The notes under the pieces were generated by a model. The model made no database searches, was not told where the DNA came from, and worked only from the letters and a program-made list of their open reading frames with translations. A DNA stretch of 6,146 bases from Microcaldota archaeon (GTDB lineage Archaea > Micrarchaeota > Micrarchaeia > Norongarragalinales > UBA8480), in NCBI GenBank assembly GCA_030697615.1, contig JAUYPK010000003.1:1-6146 (forward strand). The letters are read 5' to 3'. Position numbers and translations under genes: made by a program. Shown here one piece after another: positions 1-5,082 of the stretch; within the stretch, counting starts at the first letter, position 1; each line of letters begins with the position of its first letter.

Positions 1-126
1 TATGGTAGTGTGCCGCATGCTGGGTTCGGCATGGGTGCAGAGCGTGTTTGTCGTTGGCTGTTGAAACTTGATTCAATTCGCGACGCTATTCCGTTTCCAA
101 GGACAATGAACCGAATAGCGCCTTAA
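1..126 (+). CDS. asnS: Asparaginyl-tRNA synthetase, C-terminal 41 residues (5' truncated)
   Basis: This is the tail of a class IIb aminoacyl-tRNA synthetase, which in the complete protein charges tRNA-Asn with asparagine in the cytoplasm. The frame opens at base 1 and ends at TAA 124-126. It reads [16 protein letters not shown], the class II motif 3 region with its G-x-G-x-x-x-R core, and closes with [16 protein letters not shown]. The YGSVPHxGFG wording and the IPFPRT-x-x-R ending are typical of AsnRS. Archaeal AspRS shares the general layout and is the main alternative, though its ending usually reads FPRDxxRLxP. The rest of the gene lies to the left of the window. It converges on the copper operon, with 15 bases between the two stop codons. 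Confidence 0.86.
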   Translation, partial: YGSVPHAGFGMGAERVCRWLLKLDSIRDAIPFPRTMNRIAP

Positions 127-141
127 AGCGCCCTCAATTGC

Positions 142-786
142 CTACAGTGCTTCATTCGCTGCTTTTTGGCTTTCTTCTATTGCTTTATTTGTAATGGTGT
201 TTAACTGCATTTGAATCGCGGTTTCATTTTCAGCACCGTAGGAAATGAGGATTTTATCTAACTCTCTTAGTTCGTATTTATTGAACTGTGTATTTGGAAC
301 GTTGTTAACATAGAACTTAAGCGTGTTGTTGCCATTGTTGCAGTAGCTTGTTCCGTCATCTGTTTTGAAGCAGTTATTTGTCAACTGCATGTCCAGTGAG
401 TCAATGAACATGCCAAGCGTAACTCCAGTTGCGTGTACGTGGATAACGTCGCCGTCATTGTCTTCAACGTGTGCGTACGGCGCGCGGACTTGGTACTTTT
501 GCTGTGAAAAGTCCAATTGATTTCCATTTAAGTAAACTTTGAAGTCTTGGTGGATATGCGTTGAGCCAACTGGACCAATGTGGGGCGTTGACGCTGCCCA
601 TCTGTAGGTGAGCGAAAGTCCGCCAATTAAAATTAATAATATAATTAAGTACGTGGCTGGTTTTTTGAACTTAGCTGTGAATTTTTGTTTTGGTGCTTCG
701 TAGTGCTTTGCGTTGCTGTGGTCGTTCAACGCTTGTTGAGAGTCAAAGCTAGCTTCGCATTTTGTGCACTTGAAATTTTCTTCCAT
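142..786 (-). CDS. Membrane protein: N-terminal C2H2 zinc finger, one TM helix, His/Cys-rich outer domain
   Basis: This 214-residue protein has three parts. Residues 7-28 form a C2H2 finger (C7-x2-C10-x12-H23-x4-H28). After a basic linker, residues 45-60 are a single hydrophobic helix. Residues 70-214 would lie outside the cell and carry H77-x-H79-x-D81, H106, H116-x-H118 and a Cys pair, C139 and C149. The outer part (HIHQDFKVYLNG, DVIHVHATGVTLG, LDKILISYG) resembles an archaeal family of unknown function that I recognise only by its His-rich wording. The His/Asp cluster suggests metal binding and the two Cys could form a disulfide; both are inference. Positive charges before the helix favour an inside N terminus. 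The ATG is three bases after the stop of the CCGGGS peptide gene, so translation is probably coupled, with the GGCGG of that gene as a possible ribosome contact. It is the last gene of the copA operon. A role in copper sensing or delivery is a guess from context. Confidence 0.88.
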   Translation of the reverse strand: MEENFKCTKCEASFDSQQALNDHSNAKHYEAPKQKFTAKFKKPATYLIILLILIGGLSLTYRWAASTPHIGPVGSTHIHQDFKVYLNGNQLDFSQQKYQVRAPYAHVEDNDGDVIHVHATGVTLGMFIDSLDMQLTNNCFKTDDGTSYCNNGNNTLKFYVNNVPNTQFNKYELRELDKILISYGAENETAIQMQLNTITNKAIEESQKAANEAL

Positions 787-789
787 TTT

Positions 790-861
790 TTAACTGCCGC
801 CGCCACAGCAACTCATTTTCTTTGCTTCTTTCTTCTTTGGTTTTGTTGATTCTTCTGCCAT
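790..861 (-). CDS. 23-residue peptide with C-terminal CCGGGS tail (candidate metal-binding peptide)
   Basis: An ATG at 861-859 opens a 23-codon frame ending in TAA at 792-790. The peptide starts MAEESTKPKKKEAKK and ends MSCCGGGS: a charged, Lys-rich stretch followed by adjacent cysteines and a glycine tail. The case for translation is good for so short a frame. A clear GGTGA site lies nine bases upstream, it sits between copA and the zinc-finger gene on the same strand, and its stop is three bases before the next ATG. Adjacent Cys followed by Gly could bind Cu(I) or another thiophilic metal, or be modified; this is inference from composition and neighbours. No family was recognised with certainty. 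It could instead be a leader peptide whose translation serves the next gene. Confidence 0.68.
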   Translation of the reverse strand: MAEESTKPKKKEAKKMSCCGGGS

Positions 862-926
862 ATTTATTTTTCACCTTTTTTTTTACTTTTTTATTTTATC
901 TTGTTTTTTTATTTGTTTTTTTGTTT
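862..926 (-). other. A-rich, U-poor intercistronic leader
   Basis: The 65 bases between the copA stop and the CCGGGS gene contain only about eight G or C. On the transcribed sense they are almost all A, with runs up to A9 just before the GGTGA site. In archaea, intrinsic terminators are U-runs in the RNA. This spacer gives A-runs instead, so it should not end the copA transcript and fits read-through into the two downstream genes. It may keep the ribosome site unstructured. No other gene or hairpin is visible in it. Confidence 0.5.
871..875 (-). promoter_or_regulatory. Shine-Dalgarno site GGTGA of the CCGGGS peptide gene
   Basis: On the minus strand GGTGA is followed by nine bases (AAAAATAAAT ends at the ATG) before the start at 861. 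It stands out in an otherwise almost pure A/T spacer and is the strongest argument that the 23-codon frame is a gene. The same GGTGA core precedes the Met-rich membrane protein and the antitoxin in this window. Confidence 0.66.
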
Positions 927-1622
927 CTAGCTTGGAAAAATGATTCGGTCAATGATCGTCCGCTTTGGATATCCTTTCATTGTCAATGCGTTTGAAACAA
1001 CTGAAACTGAAGATAATGCCATTGCAACTCCTGCGAGTAGCGGGTTAAGTAACAAACCTGTAAATGGGTAAAGGCCGCCAGCTGCAACTGGGATTAGCAC
1101 TATGTTGTAGCCAAATGCCCAGAGGAGGTTTTGTTTAATCTTTGAAACAGTGTATTTACTTAGGTCAATTGCGTTTGCAACGTCTCGCACGTCGCTTTTG
1201 ACTAGAACAATTTGTCCGCTTTCCATTGCAACGTCTGTGCCGTTTCCCATTGCGATGCCTAAGTCGCTTTGTGCTAGCGCCGGTGAGTCGTTTATTCCGT
1301 CACCAACCATTGCGACTATTTTACCGCGTTGCTGGAGTTCTTTTACTCTAGCTGATTTGTCTTGCGGTAACACGTGCGCCAAGACGTTTTGGTTGCTTAT
1401 GCCAACTTGTGCCGCGATTGCTTTGGCTGTGCGTTCGTTATCTCCGGTAATCATGTAGACGTCTATGTTCATTTGTTTTAGTTTTTCAACTGCTTCTTTG
1501 GAAGTTTCTTTAACCGCGTCTGCAATTGAAATTAGTCCAATTGCTTTGCCATTGCGGCAGACAAACGCGCCGGTTCTTCCATTTTCTTCGGTTTCGTCAA
1601 GTGATTCTTCAAAACCTTTTAC
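927..1622 (-). pseudogene. copA: CopA C-terminal part, separated from the N-terminal part by an in-frame TAA
   Basis: These 231 codons continue the copA frame directly after the TAA at 1625-1623 and end at TAG 929-927. They hold the rest of the nucleotide and phosphorylation domains and the last two membrane helices. Numbered from the first in-frame ATG (1472-1470), the motifs are MITGDN at 7-12, MVGDGIND at 55-62, the YN pair of TM7 at 122-123 and MALSS of TM8 at 151-155. YN and MxxSS are Cu(I)-site residues of P1B-1 ATPases. The first 50 codons (VKGFEESLDE... to ...AVEKLKQ) are clearly CopA sequence but have no ATG, GTG or TTG in frame. The ATG at 1472 has no ribosome site and would remove the start of the phosphorylation domain, so independent translation as a working subunit is unlikely. 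No second lesion is present. Whether this is a true pseudogene, a sequence error or a recoded gene is open. Confidence 0.8.
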
Positions 1623-3155
1623 TTAAATTTTTAGTTCTTTCATAAGTGAATGCGAGCCAACAAGGATTTTTTTCCCTTTGACACTTGCAGTTATCCCCTT
1701 TCCACTAACCGCCTTGAAATTTGTTGGTTCGATTACCTGTATTTTTTCTCCCTGCGCTTTTAGTACAATTGCCTCTGCCAATGGGTGTTCAGAGCGGCTT
1801 TCAGCGCTTGCTGCGAGGCTGAGCACCGTAGTGCGTTTTTCACCGAGTGTGTAAACGTCAATCACTTCTGGCTCTCCTTTTGTGAGCGTCCCGGTTTTGT
1901 CAAAAATAACTGCGTTTACTTTTTTCGCGGTTTCCAACGCGGCTGCGTTTTTGATTAAAATTCCTTTTTCCGCCCCTTTGCCGGTTCCCATTATAATTGC
2001 AGTTGGAGTTGCCAACCCAAGCGCACATGGGCAGGCAATGATGAGAATCGTAATAAAAATTGTCAACGCAAAGAGGAATGTTTGGCCAGCGATGAAGTAC
2101 CAGTATGCAAAAGCTGCAACTGCGATTACAGCAACTACTGGTACGAATACAGCTGATATTTGGTCAACGAGTTTTTGAATTGGTGGCTTGGAATTTTGTG
2201 CTTGTTCAACGAGTTTGATGATCTGTGCAAGTAGCGTTTCTTTGCCTACTTTAGTTGCTTTGAAGGTGATTGAACCGTGCTTGTTGATAGTTCCTGCAAT
2301 TACTGCGTCTCCTTTGCGTTTTGTTACGGGCATACTTTCGCCTGTGACCATACTTTCGTCAACTGTGCTTTCGCCGCTTACAACGGTGCCGTCAACTGGA
2401 ATTTTTTCCCCTGGTTTTACGATTATTAAATCGCCAACAATGACTTGTTCAATTGGTATTTCGATTTCTTTTTTGTTGCGAATTACAAGCGCAGTCTTAG
2501 GAGCTAAGCCCATTAGTTTCTTAATTGCTTCACTTGCGCTGCCCCTTGCTCTCGCTTCTAAAAAGCGGCCGAGTAAAATGAACGTAGCTACAACTGCTGC
2601 AATTTCGTAGTATGGTTCTCCGCCGATTCCTGCAAATGTAACCGCCGTGCTGTAAAGAAAAGCTGCGCCTACTCCTATTCCAACTAAGCTATCCATTGTG
2701 GGCATCTTGTTCATGATCCCTTGTGCGCCACGTACAAAGAACTCGCGACCAGCGTACATCGGTGGAAGGCAGAGTAAGAATTGAATATAAAACATATTTG
2801 CCGCAATTATTTCCGGAAACGTTATTCCGACTAATCCGCCCATTGCAAGGATCAAAAGGGGAATTGAAAAAACAGCGCCGATTGCAACTTTGATTTTATA
2901 ATCGTTGATTTCCGCCTCTTCTGCTTTTGCGCTTTGTTTTTCGCTGTTAGTGGTTTTTTCAACTAAAGTGTAACCCATTGCGATGACGGTTTCTTTTATT
3001 TTTTCAACTGGTGCACTGCCTTCGATTACAGCGCTGCGGGTTGCATAGTTTACCGCTGCGTTTTGCACTCCATCGAGTTTCTTCAGCTTTTTTTCAATGT
3101 TAGCCGCACAAGACGCACAGTGCATTCCTTCAACTTGAAATTCAGTTATTGCCAT
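1623..3155 (-). CDS. copA: Copper-exporting P1B-1 ATPase CopA, N-terminal 510 residues up to an in-frame stop
   Basis: CopA pumps Cu(I) out across the cell membrane using ATP. In order: a heavy-metal-associated domain at residues 1-65 with GMHCASC (C13, C16); about six hydrophobic helices from residue 86 on; the actuator domain with TGES at 271-274; the CPC ion-site motif at 375-377 in TM6; the phosphorylated Asp in [10 protein letters not shown] at 419-428; the HP motif at 457-458; and GKGI at 485-488 in the nucleotide domain. CPC, together with YN and MxxSS in the downstream part, places it in the copper class, not the Zn/Cd class. The frame stops at TAA 1625-1623 after MKELKI, then continues open to 927; without the stop it would be 742 residues, normal for CopA with one metal domain. 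The ATG is 11 bases after the membrane-protein stop, with AAAGGA as a weak, close ribosome site. As it stands, this product lacks GDGIND and TM7-8 and should not transport. Confidence 0.93.
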   Translation of the reverse strand: MAITEFQVEGMHCASCAANIEKKLKKLDGVQNAAVNYATRSAVIEGSAPVEKIKETVIAMGYTLVEKTTNSEKQSAKAEEAEINDYKIKVAIGAVFSIPLLILAMGGLVGITFPEIIAANMFYIQFLLCLPPMYAGREFFVRGAQGIMNKMPTMDSLVGIGVGAAFLYSTAVTFAGIGGEPYYEIAAVVATFILLGRFLEARARGSASEAIKKLMGLAPKTALVIRNKKEIEIPIEQVIVGDLIIVKPGEKIPVDGTVVSGESTVDESMVTGESMPVTKRKGDAVIAGTINKHGSITFKATKVGKETLLAQIIKLVEQAQNSKPPIQKLVDQISAVFVPVVAVIAVAAFAYWYFIAGQTFLFALTIFITILIIACPCALGLATPTAIIMGTGKGAEKGILIKNAAALETAKKVNAVIFDKTGTLTKGEPEVIDVYTLGEKRTTVLSLAASAESRSEHPLAEAIVLKAQGEKIQVIEPTNFKAVSGKGITASVKGKKILVGSHSLMKELKI

Positions 3156-3166
3156 TTCCTTTCACA

Positions 3167-3691
3167 TCATTGCACAGAGTAGCTGAAAACAAATGTTCCA
3201 ACTATTGCCATGATAAATATTGCAACGAACAGTGCAAGCAGCGCTTTTGGAATTTCTTCCTTGTTTGTTTCCTTGTACGCTACGTAGGCCATTTCAAAGC
3301 TCATCAACGCCACGCTTGCTATGAGGAACTGCATGAATAGCTGTAAGTTTACAAAGCGCATCATGAATCCAAGCATTGCACCCATTGTTCCGCCCATGAA
3401 TCCGGCCATTACTCCTTCCATTCTACCGAGTGGCCCGCCACTTCTACCAATGGGTATTCCTACGATGAGGCCTGCAACAGTTCCGAGAATAGTTCCCATT
3501 AAGTAGTCTCCAGTTGGCAACGCGTAAATGACCCCGACAATTATTCCTGGTAAGTTTCCGTAGGTCATGCCGTTCATCATGCAGCACATTTCGCTGAGCC
3601 GCTCTTTTCTATTATAAACGTAGTAAAGCGACAATAGCGTCATTGCCATCATTGTTGCAAAAGCAAAAGCCCAAGGAATTAAGTCGACCAT
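3167..3691 (-). CDS. Methionine-rich multi-pass membrane protein, first gene of the copA operon
   Basis: This 174-residue hydrophobic protein contains 20 methionines (about 11%), clustered at MCCMMNGM (35-42) and at 91-111 (RMEGVMAGFMGGTMGAMLGFMM). Hydrophobic segments lie near residues 5-25, 47-58, 62-82, 94-111, 114-137 and 149-170, suggesting four to six helices. The Gly/Met-packed GPLGRMEGVMAGFMGGTMGAM segment resembles small membrane proteins found in bacteria and archaea, but I cannot name a family. Methionine and the adjacent C36-C37 are good soft ligands for Cu(I), and the gene leads into copA 11 bases downstream. A role in copper transfer or membrane copper binding is therefore reasonable but inferred. 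The ATG has a GGTGAT site eight bases upstream, which decides this start. It is transcribed from the divergent promoter shared with the TRASH regulator. Confidence 0.86.
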   Translation of the reverse strand: MVDLIPWAFAFATMMAMTLLSLYYVYNRKERLSEMCCMMNGMTYGNLPGIIVGVIYALPTGDYLMGTILGTVAGLIVGIPIGRSGGPLGRMEGVMAGFMGGTMGAMLGFMMRFVNLQLFMQFLIASVALMSFEMAYVAYKETNKEEIPKALLALFVAIFIMAIVGTFVFSYSVQ

Positions 3692-3699
3692 TTCAAAAC

Positions 3700-3705
3700 A
3701 TCACC
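3700..3705 (-). promoter_or_regulatory. Shine-Dalgarno site GGTGAT of the Met-rich membrane protein
   Basis: GGTGAT on the minus strand lies eight bases before the ATG at 3691-3689, a standard archaeal arrangement. The divergent regulator gene has no such site, which suggests a leadered transcript leftwards and a leaderless one rightwards. Confidence 0.7.
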
Positions 3706-3712
3706 ATTCTAT

Positions 3713-3729
3713 ATATCTATTTTAGATAT
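3713..3729. promoter_or_regulatory. Inverted repeat ATATCTA-TTT-TAGATAT, candidate operator of the copA arm
   Basis: A perfect 7-base inverted repeat with a 3-base spacer, centred on 3721. It lies 28 bases left of the centre of the shared TATA box, where the leftward transcript should begin. A dimeric winged-helix regulator bound here would block initiation of the copA operon. The region is very AT-rich, so short palindromes arise easily by chance; the position is the main argument. Confidence 0.45.
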
Positions 3730-3744
3730 GTTATTAATAGATAC

Positions 3745-3753
3745 ATATAAATA
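3745..3753. promoter_or_regulatory. TATA box readable on both strands of the divergent promoter
   Basis: ATATAAATA on the + strand reads TATTTATAT on the minus strand, and both resemble archaeal TATA boxes. Starts about 25-28 bases away would fall near 3775 rightwards, just before the regulator ATG at 3782, and near 3721 leftwards, giving a leader of about 30 bases that contains GGTGAT. Whether one box serves both directions cannot be told without start-site mapping. Confidence 0.5.
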
Positions 3754-3769
3754 CGTTGCTATCTGAATA

Positions 3770-3784
3770 CATATTCTAAATATG
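3770..3784. promoter_or_regulatory. Inverted repeat CATATT-CTA-AATATG over the regulator start codon, candidate operator
   Basis: A perfect 6-base inverted repeat with a 3-base spacer, centred on 3777; its right arm includes the regulator's ATG. It mirrors the repeat at 3713-3729 about the TATA centre at 3749. ATACATAT within it (3767-3774) also occurs at 3741-3748. Autorepression of the regulator is the natural reading, but this is inference. Confidence 0.42.
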
Positions 3785-4189
3785 AAAATAACTAGTTTAT
3801 CTAAGCTTTCGGTGCTTTTGCTGCTATTGCAAAAACCTTGTCATGGCTATGAATTGATAAAGGGAATTACTGAGAAGTTTGGCTATTCCGTTAGTCCTGG
3901 CCAAATATACCCATTTCTTTTTTCTCTAGTTAAGGCAAAGTTTGTTGCTGTTCAGAAAAAAGGCAACCGCGATAAGAAAATTTACGCCCTTACTCCTAAA
4001 GGTAGGGAATTTGCCAATAAGGTGGTTGAAAGTTTTGATGAATTAATCAGCCTTGCGGTTTCGAAAAAAGTCCACGTTTGCGCACATTGCCAATGCAAAG
4101 TGTTGGGAAGTAGCTACAGTGAAAAAATCAACGGAAAAAAAGTTTATTTTTGTTGTGCTTCGTGTGCAAAGAGCTTTGCGAGGCGTTAG
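3782..4189 (+). CDS. PadR-like winged-helix regulator with C-terminal TRASH metal-binding domain
   Basis: A 135-residue cytoplasmic transcription regulator. Residues 5-85 form a winged helix with PadR-family wording: HGYELIKGI (21-29), SPGQIYPFLFSLVKAKFV (38-55) and KKIYALTPKGREF (65-77). Residues 98-129 form a TRASH-type site with C100, H102, C103 and C105, then C124, C125 and C128. The spacing is C-x2-C-x20-C-x3-C (or C-x2-C-x21-C-x2-C). Archaeal copper regulators of the CopR/CopT type join a different, Lrp-like helix-turn-helix to a TRASH domain and respond to copper, so copper sensing is the likely role here. There is no ribosome site and a TATA box is centred about 33 bases upstream, so the message is probably leaderless or nearly so. 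It is divergent from the copA operon and followed by a cupredoxin, so it probably controls both arms. Silver, mercury or zinc sensing is possible. Confidence 0.9.
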   Translation: MKITSLSKLSVLLLLLQKPCHGYELIKGITEKFGYSVSPGQIYPFLFSLVKAKFVAVQKKGNRDKKIYALTPKGREFANKVVESFDELISLAVSKKVHVCAHCQCKVLGSSYSEKINGKKVYFCCASCAKSFARR

Positions 4190-4198
4190 TTATATATT
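4190..4198 (+). promoter_or_regulatory. TATA-like box upstream of the cupredoxin gene
   Basis: TTATATATT begins right after the regulator stop and is centred about 36 bases before the cupredoxin ATG. It would place a start near 4220 with a very short leader. The cupredoxin gene may thus have its own promoter, in addition to read-through from the regulator 40 bases upstream. Confidence 0.38.
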
Positions 4199-4229
4199 TG
4201 GGAAAATTCAAAGTGATTATGTAGTAAAT

Positions 4230-4637
4230 ATGGTAAAAGTAATTGAAATTGCTCTGTTAGTATTCGTCTTAGCCGTAGTTGCAGCCATTCCATTTGTATT
4301 AGCACAGGGAACTGCAACAAACTCATCCCCTACTATTTCAAGTGGCTCTTCAATTCCAGTTGTAAATGGTGTGCAAGAACTTCGATTATATGCATCTTCA
4401 TCTGGTTATTCAGTGTCTGCGTTTACTGTAAAGAAAGGCGTGCCAGTTAGAATTTTGTTCAGCGCAGACCAATACGCTGGCTGTGGCAAGCAATTGCTTA
4501 TCCCTGCCTTTGGAGTTAACAAAATCATACAAGGCAGCGAAGAATCAACTATTGAATTCACCCCAGACAAAGAAGGCACTTTTCCATACCGCTGTTCAAT
4601 GAACATGTTCAAAGGCACAATGACCGTAATCGCGTGA
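4230..4637 (+). CDS. Exported or membrane-anchored cupredoxin-fold protein without histidine
   Basis: A 135-residue small copper protein. Residues 4-25 form a hydrophobic signal or anchor ending in VLA-Q, followed by a Ser/Thr-rich linker (28-41) and a cupredoxin domain (about 49-134). Family-like motifs are the YSVSAFTVKKGVPVRILF strand region, YAGCGKQLLIPAFG (C85), IEFTPDKEGTFPYRC and CSMNMFKG (C122, M124, M126). The protein contains no histidine, so the usual blue-copper His ligands are missing; C85, C122 and the Met residues would have to bind metal, which favours Cu(I) storage or transfer over electron transfer. The frame stays open upstream to 4053, but that part overlaps the regulator gene and would put about 60 residues before the signal. 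The ATG at 4230 gives a clean signal peptide and is preferred; GTGAT 12 bases upstream is at most a weak ribosome site. It probably works outside the membrane with the CopA exporter. Confidence 0.86.
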   Translation: MVKVIEIALLVFVLAVVAAIPFVLAQGTATNSSPTISSGSSIPVVNGVQELRLYASSSGYSVSAFTVKKGVPVRILFSADQYAGCGKQLLIPAFGVNKIIQGSEESTIEFTPDKEGTFPYRCSMNMFKGTMTVIA

Positions 4638-4653
4638 GAGACATAGAATTCAA

Positions 4654-5079
4654 ATGAACATTTTACCCGTTCTTTCCAAGCCTAAATACTTAGCTATTTT
4701 TTTCGCGTGTTTCATTGTAGCTACAGCTGTTTACTTCATTGCAACTGGAACTTACGTAATTTCACTTGGCCAGTTTCTAGAAATCGCTGAACCGCTTCGC
4801 GTTGCGCTTCTCCTTGTAATTTCCTTACTAACGGCCATTGCTGTTACTTTGGCAGTTTATAAGAACGACCAGCCGCTTGTATGCAGCGCAAATGCACCTG
4901 GCTTACTCGGCAGCGTAATTGCCCTGTTTACAACTAGTTGTTCAATTTGTTTTCCACTATTGTTAAGCGCACTTGGAATCGGCGGCGGGTTTGCTTTGGC
5001 AGTTTCTCAAAACGCGGTACCGCTACAACTTGCAAGCATTGCTCTCCTGCTTGGTTCGATTTGGCTTTCGACGAAATAA
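4654..5079 (+). CDS. Small membrane protein with SCSIC motif, last gene of the copper run
   Basis: A 141-residue hydrophobic protein with helices near residues 13-31, 47-68, 83-110 and 122-138. Cysteines are few and placed near membrane ends: C77 in LVCSANAPG, and C96-x2-C99 in TTSCSICFPLLLSALGIGGG. The Cys-x2-Cys-x-Pro pattern at the start of a helix, followed by a Gly-rich turn, recalls metal- or thiol-handling membrane proteins, but I do not recognise the family. It begins 16 bases after the cupredoxin stop on the same strand, so the two are probably co-transcribed and it may pass or receive copper at the membrane. The only ribosome-site candidate is GTGAGAG, 13 bases upstream and overlapping the previous stop. 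Its TAA lies three bases from the stop of the convergent toxin gene. Confidence 0.82.
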   Translation: MNILPVLSKPKYLAIFFACFIVATAVYFIATGTYVISLGQFLEIAEPLRVALLLVISLLTAIAVTLAVYKNDQPLVCSANAPGLLGSVIALFTTSCSICFPLLLSALGIGGGFALAVSQNAVPLQLASIALLLGSIWLSTK

Positions 5080-5082
5080 GTT

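Noticed and set aside
111..126. GCGCC-TTAA-AGCGC symmetry over the asnS stop as a hairpin terminator
   Set aside because: Short stem, no following T-run, and part of it is coding sequence.
1150..1458. 102-codon plus-strand frame opposite copA
   Set aside because: Antisense shadow of strongly conserved CopA sequence; no promoter, ribosome site or recognisable protein.
927..1472. CopA C-terminal part as an independent gene starting at ATG 1472
   Set aside because: No ribosome site, and 50 well-conserved CopA codons lie in frame before it with no start codon, so it is the continuation of an interrupted gene.
1623..1625. TAA as a reassigned sense codon
   Set aside because: TAA ends asnS, the CCGGGS peptide gene, the SCSIC membrane gene and the toxin-antitoxin genes at expected positions, so it is a normal stop here.
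2188..2610. 140-codon plus-strand frame opposite copA, and a similar one at 1882-2178
   Set aside because: Low-complexity Ser/Pro/Ile-rich translations typical of the reverse strand of a membrane ATPase.
4053..4229. Upstream extension of the cupredoxin gene to an ATG at 4053
   Set aside because: It overlaps the TRASH coding region in another frame and would put about 60 residues before a clear signal peptide; the ATG at 4230 explains the protein.
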